A stretch of 64,000 nucleotides of DNA from Chryseobacterium gleum (GTDB taxonomy: Bacteria > Bacteroidota > Bacteroidia > Flavobacteriales_D > Crocinitomicaceae), in NCBI GenBank assembly GCA_945860065.1, contig CAMAPI010000002.1:1-64000 (forward strand). The letters run 5' to 3'. The number at the start of each line of letters is the position of its first letter. Position 1 is the stretch's first letter. The translations under genes were made by a program, and so were the position numbers. This document shows, in pieces, positions 28,828-37,794 of the stretch. The notes under the pieces are model-generated. The model had not been told where the DNA came from. It ran no database searches and worked only from the letters and a program-made list of their open reading frames with translations.

Positions 28828-29865
28828 TTATTTAAAATCCGAACAATAATTCCTCCATCGTTCGACGAGTTCGCTAAAGCCTTTTGGTAGTTGGGAATCA
28901 AATTCTAGAAAGGCCTGAGTTGTTGGTTGAATAAATCCAAGTGTTTTTGCATGCAATGCTTGTCCTGGCAATAAGTCAAAACAATTTTGTACAAAACGCT
29001 CATAACTTGCAGATCTCGTGCCTTTTACGATTTTATTTCCACCATATTCCAAATCGTTAAACAAAGGGTGTCCAAGCGATTGGAAATGAGCTCGGATTTG
29101 ATGTGTTCGGCCTGTCTCTAATTTACATTCAACGAGTGTTACCAAACCAAAGCGCTCTAGTACTTTGAAGTGAGTGATGGCCGTTTTACCATGTGTTCCA
29201 TCTTTAAAAACAGCCATGACCTTTCTGTTTTTCAATGACCGACCAATATTCCCTTCAATCGTTCCCCCGGCTTCCAAATCCCCCCAAACCAAGGCGTTAT
29301 AACGTCTTTCGGTTGTTCGGTTATAAAATTGTTTTGCTAATTCCACAAGAGCTATTTCTGTTTTTGCGATTAATAACAATCCAGTTGTATGCTTATCAAT
29401 TCGATGCACAAGTCCAGGTCTGCCATAATAATCTTTTGGAGGAGATGGTAGATTTTGAATATAAAAAACCAAGGCGTTTACCAATGTACCAGAGTAATTT
29501 CCGTAACCCGGGTGAACAACCATATTGGACGGTTTATTTACCACGAGTAAATCCTCGTCCTCATATGCGATTTCAATAGGAATATCTTGGGGAATGAGTT
29601 CAATTTCTCTCACGGGATAAGGCAGTACGATTGAGACCTCATCTCCGGGTTTAATCTTATAGTTTTGCTTGACTTTTAGTGTGTTGACAAGGATATTCCC
29701 GTTTTTCGCAGCAATTTGAATTTTATTCCGCGATGTATTGGCCATGCGGTCAATGAGGAATTTATCGATTCGAATTGCTTCTTGTCCAGGATCAGCCTTA
29801 AATCGATGGTGTTCGAAAAGTTCTTCCTCTTCATTTTCGAGGTCCAGCACTTGCTCCTCCGTCAT
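28828..29865 (-). CDS. RluA-family pseudouridine synthase (RluD-like)
   Basis: S4-like N-term, PGLVHRIDKHTTGLLLIAKT, LETGRTHQIRAHFQSLGHP. Confidence 0.93.
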   Translation of the reverse strand: MTEEQVLDLENEEEELFEHHRFKADPGQEAIRIDKFLIDRMANTSRNKIQIAAKNGNILVNTLKVKQNYKIKPGDEVSIVLPYPVREIELIPQDIPIEIAYEDEDLLVVNKPSNMVVHPGYGNYSGTLVNALVFYIQNLPSPPKDYYGRPGLVHRIDKHTTGLLLIAKTEIALVELAKQFYNRTTERRYNALVWGDLEAGGTIEGNIGRSLKNRKVMAVFKDGTHGKTAITHFKVLERFGLVTLVECKLETGRTHQIRAHFQSLGHPLFNDLEYGGNKIVKGTRSASYERFVQNCFDLLPGQALHAKTLGFIQPTTQAFLEFDSQLPKGFSELVERWRNYCSDFK

Positions 29866-32072
29866 TGTTTGATGATCTTTACCGGTTGAGGCGAAATGGA
29901 TGGGATGGAAACGAAGTACATGCCAGAATGGAAACCAATCAAAGAGATGACCGCTTCTGTACTACAAGTAATAAGTCGACCGGAAGCATCGTATATAAAT
30001 TTCTCTTCCCCCATCAAATTTGCTTCACTTTGAAATTGAATTTCATCCATGGCAGGATTTGGATAACACGTAAATGTTTGCACTTGATTCGGTTTACTCA
30101 ATCCCAAAATTGGATCCAAAGCAGTGGAAAAAATAGGTCTCATCATTGCGCTGCCGGGGAACGGGGAACTCATCCATGAGCCGCCGCCATCCACACTGAA
30201 CTTAATTTTATCGGAATGGTCAATGTTTTTGTCCAAACCTAAATTTAGTCTTTGCTGATCTATTTGCCTCCACCCAACAAAAAACTTAGTAGGAACAGCA
30301 ATCTTGACAGTGTCAGTGAAATAATATTTGATAAACATATTTTGTGTTGTTCCATAAATTGGACTGCGCGTATTAAAAATGTCATCTTCATATAACACTT
30401 GACCTGGATTTCCGGTTCCGTCATCTGCCCAAACAGTTAGAAAAAATAATTTATCACTTACATCCGTGACAGAGGGGACAAAGTGCATGTCAATTCCAAT
30501 GATGGAATCTGGCTCATACGCTTCATAGGAAATCGCCAGTAGCGATTGAATACCCGTAGGCCCAAAAGCTGCTTCAGCGCTTCCGTCGTCGTAACTGTAA
30601 TAATTGTAAAAAAGTTGTTGAAACGATGAATTGTCGTTATTAATGTCATTTGGAAATTGAGCAGAAACGGCAGTTAAAACCTCAAAAGATTGCTCATCAC
30701 CCGTTAAATTTCTTGGGAATTCAGCACCACTTGATAAATCATGAAACGACGTGTGAGTTGTTCTTGCCTGGTAATTAATCTGTTGCTCCGCTAAGGTGAA
30801 TCCTTGCAAAGTAAAGGTCCCGTAATTTGTTGCACCTTGGGAAAATAAGATGCTTCCGTTTTGGTAGTTTTCTGGATTTGGACTTCCATTGTGGACCAAT
30901 ACTTTTAACGCATCACTCATCTTGTTTTCGGTAGATTGTTTATAGTGGTCCCAAGGAACAGAAGTATACGTTTTTAAAATTGTATTTAAGGGGTAAACCA
31001 ATGCAAAGTCTTTAAACAGGGTGTCCGACAAGGATGATTGCGTTCGCAAATGAACATAATCGAGGTGAAAATGGTCCAACGCTCCCGCTAATGAGCCATA
31101 ATTTTTAAACCTAAATTGAAATCCTTTTTTAAAATATTTAGCATCTTTAATCGGAATATGCACAGATTTAAAGGGATAGGTAGTATCGCCATTCATTGAC
31201 CATACCCTAAACCATTGATCCAATTCTTTTGCATATAATTCCAATACCAATGAATCACCTTGTTCAGGGATGTCGCCTAATCCTTCTGGCTGCACTAAGA
31301 ACGAAAGATAAACAGAATCTACAGCTGTTAAATTCCCCAAATTTAATGGTTTGGCCGTCAAGCGGTCGGCATAATTCGTAATTGCTGTGCCTATTTGATA
31401 CGGATAACCAAACGCATCTAATCCATCAAACGTTACAACGCCCAACGACCTTGGATTAAAGCCAAAACGTTCATTCAGGTAAGCATGATTATCTAACCAA
31501 AGTGAATTCGGATCGAGTAAATCAGCAAAGAACACACGTGCAGAATCTTGAACATACGTTGGATTGGTTAACCATACCGTATCTCTTACATCCGGCACTC
31601 CAATAGTGTCGTAGATATAATATGGTGGATATAAATCTTCTGTTTGGTAATTAATGGGATAGCTCGTGAAATCAGCAACTTTTACGGCAATGGTAGCAAA
31701 AACACTGTCAATATACGTGTCAGTTGTACTATCATAGGTTCGTTTGAATGTTGCTCCATTAGTAAAACTTGCGTTAGCCGGAAACGGAACTAAGTTCGTG
31801 GGATTTAATAATTGGTAAAACAGTTGATTTGTTACACCAGGCGTATTAAATTGTGCTGAGTAGAGTTGAAATTTATTGCTTGAAAAATCATCATAAAAAG
31901 GAAGATTTAGCGTATCAGAAATGTAAATAAAGGTGCTGTCAACACTTGTATTTCCTGACTTTAATGTTTGTTGTCTTGGTGATAGGTGAATATTTCGAGT
32001 GATGGGGCCAACTTCCATTTGTTGAGCAAATGAAGTAAGCGCAAACAAGCAAAAAATTAGAACCAGTTTCAT
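29862..32072 (-). CDS. Secreted protein with T9SS type A sorting tail
   Basis: Signal peptide MKLVLIFCLFALTSFAQ; C-term FTCYPNPAMDEIQF...SGMYFVSI...KIIKQ. Confidence 0.82.
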   Translation of the reverse strand: MKLVLIFCLFALTSFAQQMEVGPITRNIHLSPRQQTLKSGNTSVDSTFIYISDTLNLPFYDDFSSNKFQLYSAQFNTPGVTNQLFYQLLNPTNLVPFPANASFTNGATFKRTYDSTTDTYIDSVFATIAVKVADFTSYPINYQTEDLYPPYYIYDTIGVPDVRDTVWLTNPTYVQDSARVFFADLLDPNSLWLDNHAYLNERFGFNPRSLGVVTFDGLDAFGYPYQIGTAITNYADRLTAKPLNLGNLTAVDSVYLSFLVQPEGLGDIPEQGDSLVLELYAKELDQWFRVWSMNGDTTYPFKSVHIPIKDAKYFKKGFQFRFKNYGSLAGALDHFHLDYVHLRTQSSLSDTLFKDFALVYPLNTILKTYTSVPWDHYKQSTENKMSDALKVLVHNGSPNPENYQNGSILFSQGATNYGTFTLQGFTLAEQQINYQARTTHTSFHDLSSGAEFPRNLTGDEQSFEVLTAVSAQFPNDINNDNSSFQQLFYNYYSYDDGSAEAAFGPTGIQSLLAISYEAYEPDSIIGIDMHFVPSVTDVSDKLFFLTVWADDGTGNPGQVLYEDDIFNTRSPIYGTTQNMFIKYYFTDTVKIAVPTKFFVGWRQIDQQRLNLGLDKNIDHSDKIKFSVDGGGSWMSSPFPGSAMMRPIFSTALDPILGLSKPNQVQTFTCYPNPAMDEIQFQSEANLMGEEKFIYDASGRLITCSTEAVISLIGFHSGMYFVSIPSISPQPVKIIKQ

Positions 32073-32073
32073 C

Positions 32074-32904
32074 TTAATCAGGGATTTCAATATCTGAAAT
32101 ATTTCGTTTCATCGAAAGGGTAAATTGAGTTGATTTAAACACGGTTGAACCTTCAATGTATTCGGGGGTTTGGCTGAAAATAATAGCCGCTAAAGAATCT
32201 TGCGAGGAACTGCAATCAGGACAAACAAAACTGAAGGATGTAACTCCTAAAGTATCCATAATATAGCGCGCATCTGACATTGTCAGACCGACAAAATTAG
32301 GAATCGTAAGCGGCTCTCCTTGATCATTTTGACCGACAATCAACGTGACAACAGCTCCAATTGGAATACGTTCCCCTTCTTTAATTCGGCGTCCTCTGAA
32401 AAGCTGGTCTAAAACGGAACCATTTGCTTCACTTGTAGCTCTATATTGTATGCTAAATCTCAGTCCGCGTTGTTCAAGAATGCTTTCAGCAAATTGTAAT
32501 TGCTTATGAACTAAACTTGGCATTTCGACCATCTGCGTCCTTTTTGTTAAGCGCAATCCAATAATACGTCCCGATTTCACATGTACTTTGGATATTCCTG
32601 TTGGTTCAACTAATTGCTCTAGAACGGTTCCCTCAGGCATTTTAGGATTGTAGATGCTATCAAGGATTTGATATTGTAAATCTAGTTCTTCAATTTTCTT
32701 TTTTGCCTCTTCTCCATTCATTCCAACAAAATTAGGAACCGCTATCTTTTCACCGTGATTAGTTGCCAAATCTAAGTAAAGAACCGTTGCAAAAACGAGG
32801 ACTAAATAAAACAAAATCACTAATCCAACATGCTTGATGAAGTGCTTTGTTAAAACAAAATTTTTAATTTTCTGAAACACTATTTGTACATTTTCAAGAG
32901 TCAA
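32074..32904 (-). CDS. Membrane-anchored PASTA-domain protein without a kinase domain
   Basis: One TM segment, then PASTA-like repeats beginning VPNFVGMNGEEAKKKIEELDL and IPNFVGLTMSDARYIMDTLGV. Confidence 0.85.
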   Translation of the reverse strand: MTLENVQIVFQKIKNFVLTKHFIKHVGLVILFYLVLVFATVLYLDLATNHGEKIAVPNFVGMNGEEAKKKIEELDLQYQILDSIYNPKMPEGTVLEQLVEPTGISKVHVKSGRIIGLRLTKRTQMVEMPSLVHKQLQFAESILEQRGLRFSIQYRATSEANGSVLDQLFRGRRIKEGERIPIGAVVTLIVGQNDQGEPLTIPNFVGLTMSDARYIMDTLGVTSFSFVCPDCSSSQDSLAAIIFSQTPEYIEGSTVFKSTQFTLSMKRNISDIEIPD

Positions 32905-32931
32905 AGTTAATCTTTCCTTTTCGTTAAATTA

Positions 32932-33615
32932 TCAGAAATTTGGAGATAGTGTGTTAGAACGATAGAATTCTTCAATATGCTCCACCGCTTCTTCTGCTGA
33001 ATCAACCAATTTATACAATGCTAGGTCGTCCTTAGAAATGTTATTTTCTTTCAACAACATGGTTTCCTCTACCCATTTTAATAAGCCGCTCCAATAGGAA
33101 GTTCCTACTAAGACCACCGGGCGCTTGGCGATTTTTTTTGTTTGAATAAGGGTCATTGCTTCAAAGAACTCATCTAAGGTTCCGAATCCCCCTGGAAGTA
33201 TCACAAATGCTTGAGAATACTTCACGAAAATTACTTTTCTCACAAAGAAATAATCAAATTCCAAATTGTGTTCTTGATCGATAAATGGATTGTGATTTTG
33301 TTCAAAAGGAAGATCGATGTTCAAACCAACCGATTTGCCTTTAGCTTGCTGCGCACCTTTATTGGCTGCCTCCATTAATCCTGGGCCTCCGCCAGTAATT
33401 ATACCGTAACCTGCCCTTGCTAATTTATCAGCAATATCAACACCCAATTGGTAATAGGGATTGTCTTCTTTTGTTCTTGCCGAACCAAAAATAGAGACAC
33501 AAGGTCCGATTTTTGCCATTCGGTCATAGCCTTCGACAAATTCAGACATGATTTTAAAAATAGACCAACTGTCGTTGCTTTTAAATTCATTCCAATCTTT
33601 TTGAGTATTTTCCAT
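32932..33615 (-). CDS. LOG/TIGR00730-family Rossmann-fold protein
   Basis: GGGPGLMEAANKGA and PGGFGTLDEFFEAMTLIQT motifs. Confidence 0.92.
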   Translation of the reverse strand: MENTQKDWNEFKSNDSWSIFKIMSEFVEGYDRMAKIGPCVSIFGSARTKEDNPYYQLGVDIADKLARAGYGIITGGGPGLMEAANKGAQQAKGKSVGLNIDLPFEQNHNPFIDQEHNLEFDYFFVRKVIFVKYSQAFVILPGGFGTLDEFFEAMTLIQTKKIAKRPVVLVGTSYWSGLLKWVEETMLLKENNISKDDLALYKLVDSAEEAVEHIEEFYRSNTLSPNF

Positions 33616-33632
33616 AGCGTTAAGGTAGAACT

Positions 33633-33646
33633 TTCAAACGTTTGAA
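33633..33646. repeat. Perfect 14-bp palindrome TTCAAACGTTTGAA upstream of the LOG-family gene
   Basis: Read directly from the sequence. Confidence 0.9.
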
Positions 33647-33691
33647 TTACAGAAAAATTGTGGGGAACAACAAATCTACGTTCCGATTGGA

Positions 33692-34753
33692 TTATTTCAG
33701 CACCTTCACTTCAAACATGGTAGGCCAGAACTTCCCTGTCATGTACAACTTTTTCGTAGATGGATGGTAGGCAATCCCATTCAAGACTTCCCCATTTCCT
33801 TTGCCTTCTTTAACAAGATTCGTTGCGTCAATCAATGCGATTACTCTTCCTGACATGGGATCAATCACAGCGATTTCGCTAGATGTCCATACATTGGCGT
33901 AAATGAGTCCATTCACGAATTCCAATTCATTCAGTCGGGGGACTGCAAACTCATTTGTATATACCTCTATGGTTTTAATGATTTCGAAATTCTTAGGATT
34001 GCGGACATATATTCGCTCGGACCCATCAGACATATATAGTACTTTTCCATCTGTACAAATACCCCAGCCTTCTGTGGTATAGTCATATTCCTTTAACAAT
34101 TCTAGCGTTTCTTTATTGTAGACAAGACAAGTATGATTCAACCAGGTTAATTGAAACAGTTGATCTCCTAAAATGGTTATTCCCTCTCCAAATCGACTCG
34201 CATCTAAGCCAGTTTTTGTTCCTATTTCACCTGTCTTTAAGTTCACTTTAGCTACCAAGGATGAGCCATTTTGATTCGGGTCACCGGTGCCTTCATACAG
34301 TTGATCGCCTGAGAATGCGAGACCTTGAGTAAAACTACTTTCGTTGTGTGGGAAACGATTCACGATTTCCAAACTCCATTTTTCTGGAGTAACATCCGAA
34401 AGAATGCGGACATTTCGAATTTCTGTGAAAAACTGTCCTTGCAAATCAAGGCCATGCATTTCGATTTCGTACGCCCCTATTTGATAATTTTTAGAATCTA
34501 ATTGGATGCTTACTTTTTCCTTGGGCTGAGTTAATTTTTCAAGAACTCTTCCGCCAAAAGTGATCGTAACATTTTTTACTTCGCCATTGGTTTCAATGGG
34601 TATCAATACGACATCACCAAATTTTATGGCTAAATTATCAGAAAAACCGAATTGAAATGGCGCCTCAGTGCTTTCGCTTTTGTTCAAAAACATAGGAACA
34701 AGGAAGCTTCCTAACAACCCGAGAACGATGACGACAACAAGAATTTTCTTCAT
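33692..34753 (-). CDS. Glutaminyl-peptide cyclotransferase (plant/bacterial beta-propeller type)
   Basis: HNESSFTQGLAFSGDQLYEGTG, LNELEFVNGLIYANVW, VLNGIAYHPSTKKLYMTGKFWPTMFEV. Confidence 0.88.
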   Translation of the reverse strand: MKKILVVVIVLGLLGSFLVPMFLNKSESTEAPFQFGFSDNLAIKFGDVVLIPIETNGEVKNVTITFGGRVLEKLTQPKEKVSIQLDSKNYQIGAYEIEMHGLDLQGQFFTEIRNVRILSDVTPEKWSLEIVNRFPHNESSFTQGLAFSGDQLYEGTGDPNQNGSSLVAKVNLKTGEIGTKTGLDASRFGEGITILGDQLFQLTWLNHTCLVYNKETLELLKEYDYTTEGWGICTDGKVLYMSDGSERIYVRNPKNFEIIKTIEVYTNEFAVPRLNELEFVNGLIYANVWTSSEIAVIDPMSGRVIALIDATNLVKEGKGNGEVLNGIAYHPSTKKLYMTGKFWPTMFEVKVLK

Positions 34754-34758
34754 GCGTT

Positions 34759-35091
34759 TTAAACTAAGTTTTGTATTTCAGCGGAATCAATCATGCCATG
34801 ACTAGCCGTGTAAATAACTTGTCCACTGTTTACTAAAATTGCCTGAGGTGATTGATGTGTCACCTGAGTTAACGTTTCAATTTCAGTGGATATTTGTCGA
34901 TAAGATATCAAGTCCAAGTACCAACAAACCACAAGTTCATTGGAAAGTATTCCCGATTTTTCAAAGCGACTAAGCGCCATCGTGGAAATACTGCAGCGCG
35001 TACTATGTTTAAAAAATAGCTGGGGCTTGAGCTTACTAGCCTCTAAGATTTCTTGAATTTGAATTGCTTCTGAAAGAATGTTCCAAGTCAT
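34759..35091 (-). CDS. ytxJ: YtxJ-like monothiol bacilliredoxin-type protein
   Basis: LFFKHSTRCSISTMALSRFE and QAILVNSGQVIYTASHG. Confidence 0.8.
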   Translation of the reverse strand: MTWNILSEAIQIQEILEASKLKPQLFFKHSTRCSISTMALSRFEKSGILSNELVVCWYLDLISYRQISTEIETLTQVTHQSPQAILVNSGQVIYTASHGMIDSAEIQNLV

Positions 35092-35095
35092 GCTG

Positions 35096-36112
35096 TTAAT
35101 TTCCAGGGGTGAATTGTTTTAAAAAACGTACGTCGTTTTCAGAATATAAACGGAGGTCTGTCACTCGGAATTTTAGTTGAGCAATACGCTCGACTCCCAT
35201 TCCAAAAGCAAATCCGGAATAGACGGAGGAATCAATTCCACAAGCATCTAATACATTGGGATCTACCATGCCGCATCCAAGAATTTCTAGCCATCCTGAG
35301 TACTTGCAAACATTACATCCTTTTCCGTTACAAAGTGTGCAAGAAACATCGACTTCTGCGCTTGGTTCTGTAAATGGGAAATAAGATGGACGAAGGCGAA
35401 TGGATGCTTTTTCACCGAATAATTCTTTCGCGAAAAACAACAATGTTTGTTTTAAATCTGCAAAGGATACATTCTTATCGATGTAAAGTCCTTCAATTTG
35501 ATGGAAAAAGCAATGCGCACGTGCGGAAATAGCTTCGTTACGATATACACGTCCTGGGGAGATTGTTCTAATTGGCGGAGTGGAATTCTCCATCACTCGA
35601 ACTTGAACGCTACTCGTATGAGTTCTAAGTGCCATTTCATTTGCCCCTTTCTCCACAAAAAAAGTATCCTGCATATCTCTAGCTGGATGCTCGGGCGGAA
35701 AGTTTAACGCAGAAAAATTATGCCAATCATCTTCAATTTCTGGTCCTTCTGAAACAACGTAGCCAATTCGGTTGAAGATTTCAATGATTTCATTTCGGAC
35801 TAGTGAGAGCGGGTGGTGACTTCCAATTTGAGCATCTGAGCCAGGTCTACTCACATCGATTTGATCACCTTGCTTTTGCTCTGACGCTAATGTCGTTTTG
35901 AAAAATGCGAATTTATCTTCAGCTGTTTGACGAAGTTCATTGATTTGTTGTCCGACCAATCGCTTCTCCTCATTTGGAACACTTTTTAGTTCCCCATAAA
36001 GGTCTTTTAACTGTCCTTTTGAACCTAAATATTGAATTCGAAAGTTTTCTAAATCATTTACTGATTGAATTTCGAATGCATGAACAGCGTCTAATATCTC
36101 TTTAATATTCAT
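35096..36112 (-). CDS. pheS: Phenylalanine-tRNA ligase alpha subunit
   Basis: FHQIEGLYIDKNVSFADLK, RLRPSYFPFTEPSAEVDV, GFAFGMGVERIAQL. Confidence 0.97.
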   Translation of the reverse strand: MNIKEILDAVHAFEIQSVNDLENFRIQYLGSKGQLKDLYGELKSVPNEEKRLVGQQINELRQTAEDKFAFFKTTLASEQKQGDQIDVSRPGSDAQIGSHHPLSLVRNEIIEIFNRIGYVVSEGPEIEDDWHNFSALNFPPEHPARDMQDTFFVEKGANEMALRTHTSSVQVRVMENSTPPIRTISPGRVYRNEAISARAHCFFHQIEGLYIDKNVSFADLKQTLLFFAKELFGEKASIRLRPSYFPFTEPSAEVDVSCTLCNGKGCNVCKYSGWLEILGCGMVDPNVLDACGIDSSVYSGFAFGMGVERIAQLKFRVTDLRLYSENDVRFLKQFTPGN

Positions 36113-36180
36113 TTTCTTCTGACATAGTGTAACTTTTCGGACCCAAAACTTGTTTAACTCTTAGCTAAACAGCACGAAAC

Positions 36181-36579
36181 ATGCAAATGTACAAGAAAAT
36201 TATTGGTAAAATCAAGCTGCAGGATGGAATTATCGCCCTGTTTCTACTATGTACATTCTTACTGAGTTCATGTTATAAAAAAGACTCGACCTTGTTAGAA
36301 GTAGCGGTGCAATTTTCGAATGGTGAACTCGTGAAAAATGCGAAAGTGAAGTTAATTGTTGAACCAACTACCAATTCAAGTCAAGTTCCAATAATCAATG
36401 ACAGTACAACAACAAATTCGGGTGGACTAGCGTTTTTTGACTTGAATAAATACTACAAATCGGGACAGGTTGGTGTTGCAGTCCTGAAAGTACACGCATT
36501 TTACTATGGATTAACTGGAAGCCAAATGATTCAGATAGAAGAAGAAAAACGAACCAGAATCGTGGTCCTTGTTAACTAG
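36181..36579 (+). CDS. Small lipoprotein, tandem paralog 1
   Basis: Lipobox LLSSC followed by beta-rich domain; resembles the next two ORFs. Confidence 0.7.
   Translation: MQMYKKIIGKIKLQDGIIALFLLCTFLLSSCYKKDSTLLEVAVQFSNGELVKNAKVKLIVEPTTNSSQVPIINDSTTTNSGGLAFFDLNKYYKSGQVGVAVLKVHAFYYGLTGSQMIQIEEEKRTRIVVLVN
36184..36215 (-). promoter_or_regulatory. Predicted pheS promoter inside the 5' end of lipoprotein ORF 1
   Basis: TTG-N21-TACATTTG on the minus strand. Confidence 0.5.
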
Positions 36580-36593
36580 TAAATGATTGCAAT

Positions 36594-36624
36594 TTGAACG
36601 TTTAAAAAAAATAATGTAAATTTG
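36594..36624 (+). promoter_or_regulatory. Promoter for lipoprotein paralog 2
   Basis: TTG-N20-TAAATTTG. Confidence 0.65.
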
Positions 36625-36640
36625 AAACTTACTAAATAAT

Positions 36641-37012
36641 ATGAAAACCATTTTAAACCTACTTTCACTGATTCTAGTTATCTTAATCAGTGTTTCTTGT
36701 GAGTCCAAAGACCCTGCAGTTTTGAAGGTATTTGTACGCTCTTCATCGAACCAATTAATGGATGGTGCTAAAGTGATCGTGATCGGCGACCAACAATCAA
36801 ATCCAGCAACACTTCCTTTTGTAGACACCGTTTTCACAAATGCTTCTGGATTCTCTATCACAGACATGGACCAGTACTTTAATGTTTCTGGAGAAGAGAA
36901 TACGACGGGCTACTTCGACATCATTGTAAAATACAACAATAAAATTGCTTACGATTATGCACGTTGTCGTGTACACACTACAACGGTTAAAACCATATAC
37001 TTACCGAACTAA
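36641..37012 (+). CDS. Small lipoprotein, tandem paralog 2
   Basis: Lipobox ISVSC; shares the FVDTVFTNASGFSITDMDQYF pattern with its neighbours. Confidence 0.72.
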   Translation: MKTILNLLSLILVILISVSCESKDPAVLKVFVRSSSNQLMDGAKVIVIGDQQSNPATLPFVDTVFTNASGFSITDMDQYFNVSGEENTTGYFDIIVKYNNKIAYDYARCRVHTTTVKTIYLPN

Positions 37013-37023
37013 ATTTAATCAAG

Positions 37024-37386
37024 ATGAAAAATATCATTGTTCTTGCGATCCTTTTAATAATTGTTTCTACTTCTTGCAGAAAGAAATTAGATACTGTTGC
37101 CAATATTTACATCAAAGATGAAAATAATGCAAGTGTAAGCAACGCCATGGTTGTTTTATATGGTACAAATACCCAAGGAACTCCTCAACAAGTTGCTGTT
37201 TTTGATACTGCATACACGAACTTAAACGGTATGGCTACTTTCAATTACAACGAATTATACCAACTTGGACAAGCCGGAGTTGCTGTTTTAGACATTGACG
37301 CGAAAAAGGGAAATAAATCAGGTGCAGGTATTATTAAAATTGAAGCTGAAAAATTAAACGAAGAAACCGTTTACATTCAGCCTTAA
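37024..37386 (+). CDS. Small lipoprotein, tandem paralog 3
   Basis: Lipobox VSTSC; VFDTAYTNLNGMATFNYNELYQLGQAGVAVLDI. Confidence 0.72.
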   Translation: MKNIIVLAILLIIVSTSCRKKLDTVANIYIKDENNASVSNAMVVLYGTNTQGTPQQVAVFDTAYTNLNGMATFNYNELYQLGQAGVAVLDIDAKKGNKSGAGIIKIEAEKLNEETVYIQP

Positions 37387-37697
37387 GCCCTAATTTGTTT
37401 TAGCGGAGCCATTGCCTCCCCCTTCAGCTCAGATGGCGAAAACATTCTATTCATCTCTGTTGGTAAGACAACATTGTACTCCGTCACAAAGCCCAAATTA
37501 AAACAGCACAAATGGTCATACAGATCAAAGTGTTCATTGTTTTTTTGAAGGATATTCACCAAAGCATTTAAACGATTGATGGGCATGCGTACCTTGGTAT
37601 CGTATTGCAAAAATTCTTTGTGCAATATTCCGGTTAATACGACTTCAGTATCCGTATTATTAAACCACATTTCTTTTAATTCAAATTTCTTTTCCAT
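37383..37697 (-). CDS. Hypothetical protein (104 aa)
   Basis: Intact ORF in a gene-size slot; convergent with lipoprotein 3. Confidence 0.6.
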   Translation of the reverse strand: MEKKFELKEMWFNNTDTEVVLTGILHKEFLQYDTKVRMPINRLNALVNILQKNNEHFDLYDHLCCFNLGFVTEYNVVLPTEMNRMFSPSELKGEAMAPLKQIRA

Positions 37698-37760
37698 TGC
37701 GATTAATTTTAAACAAAGTTGCGGGTTCAGGTCGTAAACAATTTACGTTCTTAAACTTCA

Positions 37761-37790
37761 TTTTAAAGCGGGATAAAATCACTACTTTTG
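37761..37790 (+). promoter_or_regulatory. Promoter for tatC
   Basis: TTT-N19-TACTTTTG; ATG 4 nt after the -7 box. Confidence 0.5.
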
Positions 37791-37794
37791 CAAC

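Noticed and set aside
29235-29579. 114-aa + strand ORF in the RluA-family gene
   Set aside because: Antisense shadow ORF
36511-36867. 118-aa minus-strand ORF across lipoproteins 1 and 2
   Set aside because: Overlaps two supported lipoprotein ORFs and a promoter; no recognisable features
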